Below, piece after piece: positions 16,038 through 24,218 of a stretch of 37,834 bases of DNA. The translations under genes were made by a program, and so were the position numbers. The stretch comes from HRBIN12 sp035762085. GTDB taxonomy: Bacteria; Actinomycetota; UBA4738; HRBIN12. The stretch spans positions 1-37,834 of the forward strand of contig DASTPT010000106.1 in assembly GCA_035762085.1 (NCBI GenBank), written 5' to 3'. The notes beneath the pieces are model-generated. The model was not told the DNA's origin. It worked only from the letters and a program-made list of their open reading frames with translations, and did no database searches. The first letter of the stretch is position 1, and each line of letters begins with the position of its first letter.

Positions 16038-16696
16038 CAGTGATCCCCCAACGGGGTCATGAGCTCGTCGAGGAGCTCGAGCGCGTCCTTGTGGACGACC
16101 ATGTGCACGGTGTCGCCGTCCTTGAACGTGCTCGACGGAACGGGGATGAACCCAGACCCGCCTCGGTCGACGCCGGCGACGCGCACCTTCCCCTCCGCCT
16201 CGAGCTCCGAGACGGACTTGCCCACCAGGTGCGAGGGCACGGCCAGCCGCATCCGGAACAGGTCGCCGGCCGCCAGGCTCTCGCGGATCTCCTCCCGAGG
16301 GTGCGTGAGCATGAGGATCATCTGCTTCACGCCCCAGCGCGTCGTCGAGACCGTGGGGATGTTGAGCCGCTCGTAGATGTCGGCCCGGTACGGATCGTAG
16401 ATCCGCGCGATGACCATCGGCACCCGGTAATGCTCGCGGGCGACCCGGGCCGAGACGATGTTCGAGTTGTCGCCGCTCGACACCGCGAGGAAGGCGTTGG
16501 CCTCCTCGATCCCGGCATCCTCGAGGACGTTGCGGTCGAAGCCGAAGCCGACGAAGGTCTTGGCCCGGAAGTCGGGCGGGAGGCGGTCGAACGCGCTCGC
16601 GTTCTTGTCGATCACGGACACGTCGTGTCCGGCCTTCGCGAGCTCCTGGGTGAGCAGGATGCCCACCCGGCCGCAGCCCATGATGACGACCTTCAT
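16037..16696 (-). CDS. TrkA-family potassium uptake regulatory protein (RCK), first copy
   Basis: The 219-residue protein starts MKVVIMGCGRVGILLTQ, an RCK-N nucleotide site. It continues VSVIDKNASAFDRL, with Asp replacing the Glu of its neighbour, and NAFLAVSSGDNSNIV. An RCK-C domain covers about 135-212. Its closest architectural match is CeoB of Mycobacterium. The pair with the next gene is separated by -1 nt, and the permease upstream ends 15 nt before its start. ATG 16696 lies 9 nt after TAGGCT, which itself directly follows the permease stop. The RCK pair can therefore be made from its own promoter or by readthrough. Confidence 0.9.
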   Translation of the reverse strand: MKVVIMGCGRVGILLTQELAKAGHDVSVIDKNASAFDRLPPDFRAKTFVGFGFDRNVLEDAGIEEANAFLAVSSGDNSNIVSARVAREHYRVPMVIARIYDPYRADIYERLNIPTVSTTRWGVKQMILMLTHPREEIRESLAAGDLFRMRLAVPSHLVGKSVSELEAEGKVRVAGVDRGGSGFIPVPSSTFKDGDTVHMVVHKDALELLDELMTPLGDH

Positions 16697-16705
16697 CGGT
16701 GGGCC

Positions 16706-16711
16706 AGCCTA
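16706..16711 (-). promoter_or_regulatory. -10 box (TAGGCT) between the permease stop and the first RCK gene
   Basis: The minus strand reads TAG (stop of the permease, 16714-16712) immediately followed by TAGGCT, then 9 nt to ATG 16696. Confidence 0.4.
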
Positions 16712-19108
16712 CTACCGGGCGCCTGCCGGCACGCGCCCGCTCGGCCCGGCGGGGCGGGGCTTGCGGAAGAAATACGGGACCACGGCGACGTCCACGTGCT
16801 CGTAGGGGTTGAGCGCCGTCAGGATCCTGTGGCTCGTCCGGTCGTGGAGCAGCCGGCCGCGCAGCTGCGCGTGCTCCCGGCGCGCCATGACGACGGTGAC
16901 CTCGCGGCGGCGTCCGCAGAGGTCGGCCACGTACCGCTCGAGCGAGCGCGCGACGTCGCGATCCCAGCACTCGATCACGTCGAGCTGGACCGGGACGCGC
17001 AGCTCCATCCACCTGCGGATCAGCGCCTCCTGGTTCACCCGGTCGACGGCCGCGTGCACGGCCCAGACGTCGTCGGCGCCGAGCGACAACGCGTATCGGA
17101 TCGCCCGGAGCGTTGCTCGGTCTGCACGGTCGACGAGCACGACCACCTCGTGCGCGAACCGGGGGGTCAGGCGGAGCCGGGCCCGCCCATCGCGAACGTC
17201 GCTGATCGGATGCCCCGGCCCGGGGTGATCGCGGACGAACGTGATCCGCGCGTGGACGTACGGGAGCAGAGCCTTGGCCAGACGAGCGCTCGCCCGCCAG
17301 CGGCGCAGACGCTCGCGCGAGCGCATCTCGGTCGGACTCGGGACGATCACGTTGACCTCGGCTCCGAGCGGCAGCGCAGCGATGTAGCCGGCGATCGCGC
17401 TCGCGGGCTCGCCGTTGCCGTGGACGACGTGGAGCGGGATGTCATGGACGAGGTCCGTCCACACGCGCTCGAGCGTCTCGGTCGCCTCGGGGTCGCGCTC
17501 GAGGTGGACCGCCCTGATCTCGGCGTTCCGGATCGTCTTCGCGTACTGGAGCGCGTGGACCGTCTTCCGGTCCAGGGCATCGACGAGCACGACGGAGATC
17601 GGCGGTCCCCGACGAGACTGGTCGAACGCGGTCAGCTCGTCGTCCAGCTCCGAGCGCTCCCGCTCGTATCGGCGGTTCAGCCGAACGAGGGCGATCACCA
17701 TGATCGGCACGAAGACCATCACCGCCCAGGCGCCGTGCGAGAACTTCGTCACCGCCACCACGATCGCGACGATCCCCGTAGTCAGCGCCCCGACGGCGTT
17801 GATGGCCAGCCCGTGCCGCCAGCCTCGCTCGCGGATCCGGAGGTGGCGACGCGCCATGCCGGCCTGGGAGAGCGTGAACGACGTGAAGACCCCGATGGCG
17901 TAGAGGGGGATGAGCCGATGGACGTCGGCCTGGAAGACGATCACGAGGCCGGTCGCTGCGAGCGCGAGCCCGATGATGCCGTTCGAGAAGACCAGACGGT
18001 GCCCCCGGGTCGTGAACTGGCGGGGCATGAACGCATCGCCTGCGGCGAAGTTGGCGAGGCGCGGGAAGTCGGCGAACGAGGTGTTCGCGGCCATGATCAG
18101 GATGAGCGTCGTGGCGATCTGCAGGCACAGGAACAGCGCGTATCCGACGGATCCGCCGCCGAACACCGCACGCCCGACCTGTGAGATGACGGTCTTCGTC
18201 TCGCTCGGCACCACCTGGAGTCGGTAGGCGAGGAAGGACAGACCGAGGAACATCACACCCAGGAGCGTGCCCATCCACATCAGGGTCGTGCGCGCGTTCC
18301 TCCATTCGGGTGGCCGGAACGCCGGGATGCCGTTCGAGATCGCCTCCACCCCCGTCACGGCAGCACCACCCGAAGCGAACGCGTGGAGCACGAGGAACAG
18401 ACCGATCGAGCCGGTCGCCTCGAGCGCTTCGTCCGGAACGGGAAGCGGGTCCAGCGTCCCCGTCACGGCACGGACCAGGCCGGACGCGAGCAGTACGGCC
18501 ATCGTTCCGATGAAGAAGTAGGTGGGGACCGCGAACATCCGTCCCGACTCCCGCACGCCGCGCAGGTTCCCCCACGCGATGAACCAGATGAACAGGACCG
18601 AGAGCGCGACGCGGTACGGGTACAACGAGTGGGCGGCCGACGTGATCGCCGCGACTCCGGCAGCGATCGAGACGCTGACGGTGAGCACGTAGTCGGTGAG
18701 CAGGGCGACGCCGGCAACCTGCGCGGGGATCAGCCCGAAGTTGTCCTTCGTGACGATGTACGCGCCACCGGCACTCGGGTAGGCCTTGATCGTCTGCCGG
18801 TAGGAGAACAGGAGGATCGCCAGCACCGAGAGGATGCCGAAGGTCACGGGCATGACGATCGAGAACGCCGCCATGCCGACCACCGGAACGCCGACCTTCA
18901 GGATCTCCTCTGTCGCGTACGCGACCGAGGAGAGGTTGTCCGAGGCGAACACCGCGAGTGCCGTCGGCCTTCCGAGCCGCTCGTGCTCGAGGCTCGCGGT
19001 GGGAAGCGCCGAGCCGAGGACCAGGCGTTTCAGGCCGTACCGGAGTCCTCGCGGGCGCACGTGCTCGGCCGTCGTCGCTGCCCCGGTCCGCTCGAGTGTC
19101 GTGGCCAT
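16712..19108 (-). CDS. KimA-like APC-superfamily potassium permease (copy 1)
   Basis: The 798-residue protein has about 12 membrane helices (residues 40-475) and a long cytoplasmic tail. It closely follows the pattern of B. subtilis KimA: ASDNLSSVAYATEE, FSYRQTIKAYPSAGGAYIVTKDNFG, LLTDYVLTVSVSIAAG, AAVTGVEAISNGIPAF, NTSFADFPRLANF, PLYAIGVFTSFTLSQAGM. The Asp/Tyr of the first helix, the DY pair and the Thr of TGVEA, implicated in K+ binding in KimA, are kept. The tail holds two USP-like repeats (from about 485 and about 640), where B. subtilis KimA has one. ATG 19108 is chosen over ATG 19126 because GGAGG lies 6 nt before it. High-affinity K+ import is inferred. Confidence 0.85.
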   Translation of the reverse strand: MATTLERTGAATTAEHVRPRGLRYGLKRLVLGSALPTASLEHERLGRPTALAVFASDNLSSVAYATEEILKVGVPVVGMAAFSIVMPVTFGILSVLAILLFSYRQTIKAYPSAGGAYIVTKDNFGLIPAQVAGVALLTDYVLTVSVSIAAGVAAITSAAHSLYPYRVALSVLFIWFIAWGNLRGVRESGRMFAVPTYFFIGTMAVLLASGLVRAVTGTLDPLPVPDEALEATGSIGLFLVLHAFASGGAAVTGVEAISNGIPAFRPPEWRNARTTLMWMGTLLGVMFLGLSFLAYRLQVVPSETKTVISQVGRAVFGGGSVGYALFLCLQIATTLILIMAANTSFADFPRLANFAAGDAFMPRQFTTRGHRLVFSNGIIGLALAATGLVIVFQADVHRLIPLYAIGVFTSFTLSQAGMARRHLRIRERGWRHGLAINAVGALTTGIVAIVVAVTKFSHGAWAVMVFVPIMVIALVRLNRRYERERSELDDELTAFDQSRRGPPISVVLVDALDRKTVHALQYAKTIRNAEIRAVHLERDPEATETLERVWTDLVHDIPLHVVHGNGEPASAIAGYIAALPLGAEVNVIVPSPTEMRSRERLRRWRASARLAKALLPYVHARITFVRDHPGPGHPISDVRDGRARLRLTPRFAHEVVVLVDRADRATLRAIRYALSLGADDVWAVHAAVDRVNQEALIRRWMELRVPVQLDVIECWDRDVARSLERYVADLCGRRREVTVVMARREHAQLRGRLLHDRTSHRILTALNPYEHVDVAVVPYFFRKPRPAGPSGRVPAGAR

Positions 19109-19194
19109 GTCGCCCTCCAACCGCATCCTCGGGCTGCCGGCGTAAGGAGCCCGTGAAAGCGACGGCCGTTGGCGTGAAGATCGCGTAAACGGGC

Positions 19195-19200
19195 TAGCGT
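19195..19200 (+). promoter_or_regulatory. -10 box (TAGCGT) for the kdpD-like gene
   Basis: TAGCGT ends 6 nt before GTG 19207 with no ribosome-binding site between, so a leaderless mRNA is expected. The 98-bp region also serves the divergent permease. Confidence 0.5.
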
Positions 19201-19206
19201 TGAAGC

Positions 19207-20658
19207 GTGGCGCGGAACATCCTGCAGCCGATGCGTTCGGCGGGGCCGATCCGCGCGGTGTCGGCGGCCGCCGTCCTGCCGCTCGCGGCGACCCTGATCG
19301 GACGCGCGTTCCTGCCGAGCGGCGAGTCGGCGGCGTCGCTGTACATCCTGGCCGTCGTCGGGGCCGCGTGGCTCGGCGGGCTGTGGAGCGGGCTCGGCGC
19401 GGCCATCCTCTCGTTCCTGGGGCTCAACTACTTCTTCACGTCTCCGCGCGAAACCTTCCGCGTCGACAAGGAGGAGGATCTCGTCGCGCTCGTGGTCTTC
19501 CTCATCGTCGCCGCGGTCGTGGCGACGCTGCTCGCCCGGGCGCTCGAGGCCCGGGTCCGTGCGGCGGCGCGCGAGCGTGAAGCGCAGGTCCTCCAGTACT
19601 TCGCGACGAAGCTGCTGGCTCCCGAGCCGCTCGAGCGCCGCCTGCGGGACCTCGCCGCTGCGTTACTCGAGACGTTCGACCTCGTGCGCTGCGAGATCGA
19701 CGCCGGCGCGTCGGAGATGGGAGCGCGGGCCGAGGCTTCGGCGCCGGGAACGCCCGGGCCGGTCACCTCGGTGCCGATCACGGTCGGCGCCGCCGAGCTC
19801 GGGACGTTGTCGGTGGTGCGCCGGCAGGAAGCGGGACAGCTGAGGATCGCGGACGAGGGCCTGCTCCGGTCGTGCGCCGGGCAGATCGCGGCAGCGCTCG
19901 AGCGCGCCAGGCTGGACCTCGCGGTCGAGGACGCGAGGTTGACTTCGGAGACGAGCCAGATCCGCGCCGCCCTGTTCTCCTCGGTGACGCACGACCTACG
20001 CACGCCCCTCGCGTCGATCAAGGCGAGCGTGACGAGCATCCTCGGCGACGGTGTCCACGATGCCGACCAGGAGCGAGAGCTGCTCCAGACGGTGCTCGAG
20101 GAGACCGACCGGCTCAACCGGCTCGTCGGCAACATCCTCGACCTGGCGAAGGTCCGATCCGGCGCCCTCGTCCCGGCGAAGGAGCTCGGGTCGATCGAGG
20201 ACGTCCTGGAGTCGGTGCTGCACCGGCTCGAGCCGCAGCTGTCGTTCGTCCGGGTCCGGACCCTGATCCGGCCCGACCTGCCCGAGGTGATGCTGGACCC
20301 GGTGCAGATCGACCAAGTGCTCTCGAACCTGCTCGAGAACGCCGCTCGGTTCTCGCCGCCCGGCGGCGAGGTGCAGGTCGTCCTCGCGCCATGGCGCGAC
20401 GGCGTGCAGATCCGGGTGAGCGACCAGGGCCCCGGCGTACCACCCGAGGACCGCGAGCGGGTGTTCGAACCCTTCTACCGGGGCGGCTCGAGCTCGGCGG
20501 GCAGCCGTGGGAGTGGCCTGGGCCTCGCGATCGTGCGGGCGATCGTGCTCGCCCACGGCGGGCGGATCCGGATCGAGGGCGCGCCATCGGGTGGCGCCTC
20601 GGTCGTGTTCGAGGTACCGAAGGACGCCCAGCCTACCCCTCAGGAGCCGACGGCATGA
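19207..20658 (+). CDS. kdpD: Short KdpD-type sensor histidine kinase
   Basis: The 483-residue kinase begins directly with the KdpD DUF4118 membrane module: four helices between about 15 and 110, with SLYILAVVGAAWLGG and LNYFFTSPRETFRV. A GAF-like segment (about 125-240) and a HisKA domain follow, with phospho-acceptor His262 in SVTHDLRTPLASIK. The HATPase domain has N box LENAARFSPPGG (Asn378), DQGPG and GSGLGLA. The roughly 370-residue N-terminal KdpD and USP domains of the E. coli protein are missing. It should autophosphorylate and pass phosphate to the KdpE-like protein, whose ATG overlaps its stop as ATGA. The stimulus is probably low K+ or osmotic stress by family, but ligand sensing must differ from full-length KdpD. 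Confidence 0.88.
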   Translation: MARNILQPMRSAGPIRAVSAAAVLPLAATLIGRAFLPSGESAASLYILAVVGAAWLGGLWSGLGAAILSFLGLNYFFTSPRETFRVDKEEDLVALVVFLIVAAVVATLLARALEARVRAAAREREAQVLQYFATKLLAPEPLERRLRDLAAALLETFDLVRCEIDAGASEMGARAEASAPGTPGPVTSVPITVGAAELGTLSVVRRQEAGQLRIADEGLLRSCAGQIAAALERARLDLAVEDARLTSETSQIRAALFSSVTHDLRTPLASIKASVTSILGDGVHDADQERELLQTVLEETDRLNRLVGNILDLAKVRSGALVPAKELGSIEDVLESVLHRLEPQLSFVRVRTLIRPDLPEVMLDPVQIDQVLSNLLENAARFSPPGGEVQVVLAPWRDGVQIRVSDQGPGVPPEDRERVFEPFYRGGSSSAGSRGSGLGLAIVRAIVLAHGGRIRIEGAPSGGASVVFEVPKDAQPTPQEPTA

Positions 20659-21341
20659 CCCGCGTTCTGATCGTGGACGACGAGCCGCAGATCCGTCGGG
20701 CGCTGCGCACGAGCCTCCAGGCACACGGCTACGAGGTCGAGACCGCGGGGACGGGACAGGAGGGGATCGAGCGCGCGGCCGACACGTCCCCCGACGTGGT
20801 GGTCCTCGATCTCGGGCTGCCGGACATGGACGGCACCGAGGTCATCCGGCGCCTTCGGGCCTTCTCCGAGATGCCGGTGATCGTCCTGTCGGTCCGGGAC
20901 CAGCAGGCGGACAAGGTGGCGTCCCTGGACGCCGGAGCAGACGACTACGTGACGAAACCGTTCGGCATGGAAGAGCTCCTGGCTCGTCTGCGTGCGGCGC
21001 TCCGTCGTTCCCATCCCGAGGAGCCGATGGCGCCCCTCCAGCGCTTCGGCGACCTCGAGGTCGACCTGGCCAAGCGACTCGTCTCGCTCGAGGGCCGACC
21101 GCTCCATCTCACGCCGACCGAGTACGCGCTGCTCGAGGCGCTCGTGATGAACCCGGGCAAGCTCCTCACCCACCAGTGGCTCCTGCGACGCGTGTGGGGT
21201 CAGGGGTACGGACGGGAGAGCCACTACCTGCGCGTGTACGTCCGGGCGCTCCGGAAGAAGCTCGGCGACGACGCGGCGGCCCCCGCGCTGATCCTCACCG
21301 AGCCCGGGGTCGGCTACCGCTGGATCGCGTCGGCGTCCTAG
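20655..21341 (+). CDS. kdpE: KdpE-type OmpR-family response regulator
   Basis: The 228-residue protein has a receiver domain with VDDE at 7-10, phospho-acceptor Asp52 (VVVLDLGLPDMDG) and Lys101 (YVTKPF). Its winged-helix OmpR domain is at about 127-225 (LTPTEYALLEALVMNPGKLLTHQWLL and ESHYLRVYVRALRKKL). E. coli KdpE activates kdpFABC; no kdpFABC lies in the window. The flanking targets are two KimA-like permeases, so it probably controls K+ uptake by that route. The start overlaps the kinase stop (ATGA), with AGGAG upstream. Its stop codon is part of the -10 box of the following permease gene. Confidence 0.92.
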   Translation: MTRVLIVDDEPQIRRALRTSLQAHGYEVETAGTGQEGIERAADTSPDVVVLDLGLPDMDGTEVIRRLRAFSEMPVIVLSVRDQQADKVASLDAGADDYVTKPFGMEELLARLRAALRRSHPEEPMAPLQRFGDLEVDLAKRLVSLEGRPLHLTPTEYALLEALVMNPGKLLTHQWLLRRVWGQGYGRESHYLRVYVRALRKKLGDDAAAPALILTEPGVGYRWIASAS

Positions 21342-21344
21342 AAT
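21339..21344 (+). promoter_or_regulatory. -10 box (TAGAAT) overlapping the kdpE stop codon
   Basis: The TAG stop of kdpE is the first half of TAGAAT, which ends 7 nt before the permease ATG at 21352. No ribosome-binding site is present, so the permease is probably translated from a leaderless mRNA, in addition to any readthrough. Confidence 0.5.
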
Positions 21345-21351
21345 CCCGCGG

Positions 21352-23661
21352 ATGGCCACCGGGACGAGCCGACGGACGCCACCCTCTCGAGGGCTACTGA
21401 AGCGGATCCTCGTCGGCAGGGCGCTCACCACGTACAAGCGCGAGCACCAGCTGCTCCCGAAGATCCTCGCGCTCCCGGTGTTCAGCTCGGACCCGCTGTC
21501 GTCGGTGTCGTACGCGACCGAGGAGATGATGCTCGTCCTCGCGCTCGCAGGTGTCGGAGCGCTCTCGTACATGCTGCCGATCGGGTTCGCGATCGCGCTC
21601 TTGCTCGCGGTGGTCGTGACGTCGTATCGGCAGACCGTGCGTGCCTACCCGCAGGGCGGTGGGTCGTACATCGTCAGCAAGGAGAACCTGGGGACGATCC
21701 CGGGACTCATCGCGGCCGCCGCGATCCTGACGGATTACGTGCTCACCGTGGCGGTGAGCATCACGGCCGGCACGATCGCCGTCACGTCCGCCGCCCCGGC
21801 GCTCGCCGAGCACAAAGTGCTGATCGCCGTCGGCTTCGTGGCCCTGATCACGTTGGCGAACCTCCGAGGCGTGAAGGAGGCCGGGACGCTGTTCGCGGTC
21901 CCCACGTACGGGTTCGTCGCCATGGTGTACCTGACGCTGTTCGTGGGGTTCGCGCGTTGCCTCGGGGGGTGTCCGACGGCCGCCTCTGCCGATCTCGAAC
22001 TGCCGGTGGAGCACGCGATCGGCCTGTTCCTGATCCTGCGGGCCTTCTCCTCGGGCGCGACCGCGCTGACGGGCGTGGAGGCGATCGCCGACGGCGTCGG
22101 GGCCTTCCGACGGCCGCAGGCCCACAACGCGGCGACGACGCTCGCGATCATGGGCTCGATCAGCATCAGCATGTTCCTCGGGATCACCTTCCTCGCACGG
22201 TCCCTCCACGTCCGGGTGAGCGAGGAGGTCGTCGGGCCGTCCGTGCTGGCGCAGATCGGTGAAACGGTGTTCGGGAGCGGCAGCGTCGCCTTCTACGTGC
22301 TCCAGGCGTTCACCGCCGGCATCCTGGTCCTGGCGGCGAACACCGCGTACCAGGATTTCCCCCGGCTGTCGTCGATCCTCGCCCGGGATCGCTTCATGCC
22401 GTCGCAGTTCCGGAACCTCGGGGACCGTCTCGTGTTCTCGAACGGCGTGGTGGTGCTCGCGTTCCTCGCGAGCACGCTCATCTACGTATTCGATGCGAAC
22501 CTCACGAGGCTGATCCAGCTCTACGTGGTCGGGGTGTTCACCGCGTTCACCCTCTCGCAGGCGGGGATGGTACGTCGATGGCTGCGCCTCCGCGAGGGCA
22601 ACTGGCAACGGAGCGCGATCATCAACGGGATCGGCGCGGCCACCACAGGACTCGTGCTGGTGATCGTGACGATCACGAAGTTCACGCACGGCGCATGGAT
22701 CGTGATCCTGGCGATGCCCTTCATCGTCCTGACGTTCCTCGCGATCCACCGCCACTACGCAGCGATCGTCGCGCAGCTCCGACGCGCGCGGGTCACGGTG
22801 GGGGGCGTAGGGGATAACCACGTCGTCCTGCTCGTGACCGAGTTGGACGACGCCTTGGTCGAGGCGATCGCCTTCGTCCGCTCGATCCGTCCGACGAGCG
22901 TGCGGGCCGTCCACGTGGCCAAGGGGGAGGTGCCGCTCGAGGTGCAGGAACGGTGGCGTCGCTCCGCCGTCGGAGCTCCCGACCTCGAGCCGTTACACGT
23001 GACCGATGGCGACGTGCTCGGTGCCGTCCGCGCGTACATGCGCGGGATCCCGTGCCGCCGTCGGGACTTCATCACGGTCGTCGTGCCGGAGATCGTCCGG
23101 GAGGGTGGGGTCGCCTCGTACGTCCTGCGTCAGCGCGCGCTCGTCCGGCTGAAGGCCGGTCTCTTGCGCGAGCGCAACATCGTCGTCGCGGACGTCCCTG
23201 TCGGCACGGGCGTCAAGGTGCCGGTCGGAGAGGGGGGTCGGGCGCTCCTGCCGACGAGGACGGTGGCACTCGTGTTCGTCTCCGGCGTGCACGACGCAAC
23301 CGTCCGCGCCGTGAACTACGCGCAGTCACTCGGCGCGGCCGAGACCCGAGCCGTCTACTTCGACATGGACCCCGACCAGGAGCCTCAGGTCGAGGTCGAG
23401 TGGGCGACCAGCGGGCTGCGGATCCCGCTCGACATCGCCGAGGCTCCGTTCCGCGACCTCACGGGACCGATGCTGAACGAGGTGCGTCGCTTCACGCAGC
23501 GCCCCGACACGCTCGTGATGGTCGTGATCCCCGAGCTCGTCCTCACGAAGTGGCGGCACCTGCTCCTGCACAACCAGAACGCGCTGTTCGTGAAGCGCCT
23601 GATGCTCTTCGAGCCGCAGGTCGTGCTCGCCTCCGTCCCGTTCTCGCTGGATCTCAAATGA
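21352..23661 (+). CDS. KimA-like APC-superfamily potassium permease (copy 2)
   Basis: The 769-residue protein has about 12 helices in residues 30-475. Hallmarks shared with KimA are FSSDPLSSVSYATEE, TSYRQTVRAYPQGGGSYIVSKENLG, ILTDYVLTVAVSITAGT, ATALTGVEAIADGVGAF, NTAYQDFPRLSSIL and QLYVVGVFTAFTLSQAGM. The cytoplasmic tail again has two USP-like repeats (about 485-620 and 630-765). It ends WRHLLLHNQNALFVKRLMLF, very like the end of B. subtilis KimA. It is clearly a diverged paralogue of the permease at 16712-19108. It follows kdpDE directly, making it the best candidate target. The HD protein gene overlaps its stop by 4 nt. Confidence 0.88.
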   Translation: MATGTSRRTPPSRGLLKRILVGRALTTYKREHQLLPKILALPVFSSDPLSSVSYATEEMMLVLALAGVGALSYMLPIGFAIALLLAVVVTSYRQTVRAYPQGGGSYIVSKENLGTIPGLIAAAAILTDYVLTVAVSITAGTIAVTSAAPALAEHKVLIAVGFVALITLANLRGVKEAGTLFAVPTYGFVAMVYLTLFVGFARCLGGCPTAASADLELPVEHAIGLFLILRAFSSGATALTGVEAIADGVGAFRRPQAHNAATTLAIMGSISISMFLGITFLARSLHVRVSEEVVGPSVLAQIGETVFGSGSVAFYVLQAFTAGILVLAANTAYQDFPRLSSILARDRFMPSQFRNLGDRLVFSNGVVVLAFLASTLIYVFDANLTRLIQLYVVGVFTAFTLSQAGMVRRWLRLREGNWQRSAIINGIGAATTGLVLVIVTITKFTHGAWIVILAMPFIVLTFLAIHRHYAAIVAQLRRARVTVGGVGDNHVVLLVTELDDALVEAIAFVRSIRPTSVRAVHVAKGEVPLEVQERWRRSAVGAPDLEPLHVTDGDVLGAVRAYMRGIPCRRRDFITVVVPEIVREGGVASYVLRQRALVRLKAGLLRERNIVVADVPVGTGVKVPVGEGGRALLPTRTVALVFVSGVHDATVRAVNYAQSLGAAETRAVYFDMDPDQEPQVEVEWATSGLRIPLDIAEAPFRDLTGPMLNEVRRFTQRPDTLVMVVIPELVLTKWRHLLLHNQNALFVKRLMLFEPQVVLASVPFSLDLK

Positions 23662-24218
23662 TGGACCGGCGGACCGCGCTCGAGCTGTGTCGGAGCAAGA
23701 CCCTGAAGGACACGACCGTCCGGCACCTGATCTCGGTCGAGGGCGTGATGCGGGCGCTCGCGCGTCGGTTCGGGGACGACGAGGACCTGTGGGGCCTGAC
23801 CGGGCTGTTCCACGACCTCGACCAGGACGTGACCGGCGAGGACGGCGTCGGCCACGCCGAGGTCGCGGCCGGATGGCTCCGCGAGGCCGGGGTCGACGAG
23901 CGGGTGGTGAACGGCGTGCTCGCGCACGCGTACGCGGCGTACCGCACCGACCTGATGTCGCGCGCGGTGGTGCATGCAGACGCCGTCGCGGGCCTCCTCG
24001 TGGCCGCGGCTCTCGTCCGGCCGGAGCTCGCGGTCGGGATGAAGGTCTCGAGCGTGAAGAAGAAGCTCAAGGAGAGGGCCTTCGCGCCGGGCGTCGACCG
24101 GGAGGAGGTCCTCGGCGTCGAGGACGGGATCGGCCTGCCGCTCGACGAGTTCCTGGCGATCGGGATCGAGGGGCTGCAGCAGGTCGCGCCCGAGATCGGC
24201 CTCACGCCCCCGGCGTGA
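23658..24218 (+). CDS. HD-domain phosphohydrolase (COG2316-like)
   Basis: The 186-residue protein has a compact HD fold. Metal ligands appear in order: His23 (VRHLISVEGVMRAL), His52-Asp53 (LTGLFHDLDQD), His66 (VGHAEVAAGWL), His90 (NGVLAHAYAAY) and Asp108 (VVHADAVAGLL). The family is a single-domain HD hydrolase lacking a GTPase or synthetase partner; substrates are not established. ATG 23658 overlaps the permease stop as ATGA, and a second ATG follows at once. Translational coupling to a KimA-like permease is suggestive, because KimA in Firmicutes is inhibited by c-di-AMP and other HD proteins degrade that molecule. A c-di-AMP role here is speculative. The 3' end overlaps the convergent gene by 17 nt. 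Confidence 0.83.
   Translation: MMDRRTALELCRSKTLKDTTVRHLISVEGVMRALARRFGDDEDLWGLTGLFHDLDQDVTGEDGVGHAEVAAGWLREAGVDERVVNGVLAHAYAAYRTDLMSRAVVHADAVAGLLVAAALVRPELAVGMKVSSVKKKLKERAFAPGVDREEVLGVEDGIGLPLDEFLAIGIEGLQQVAPEIGLTPPA

Noticed and set aside
19207..21341. A complete kdpFABC-type potassium operon
   Set aside because: Only kdpD and kdpE are present. The flanking genes are APC-type permeases, not KdpA/B/C.
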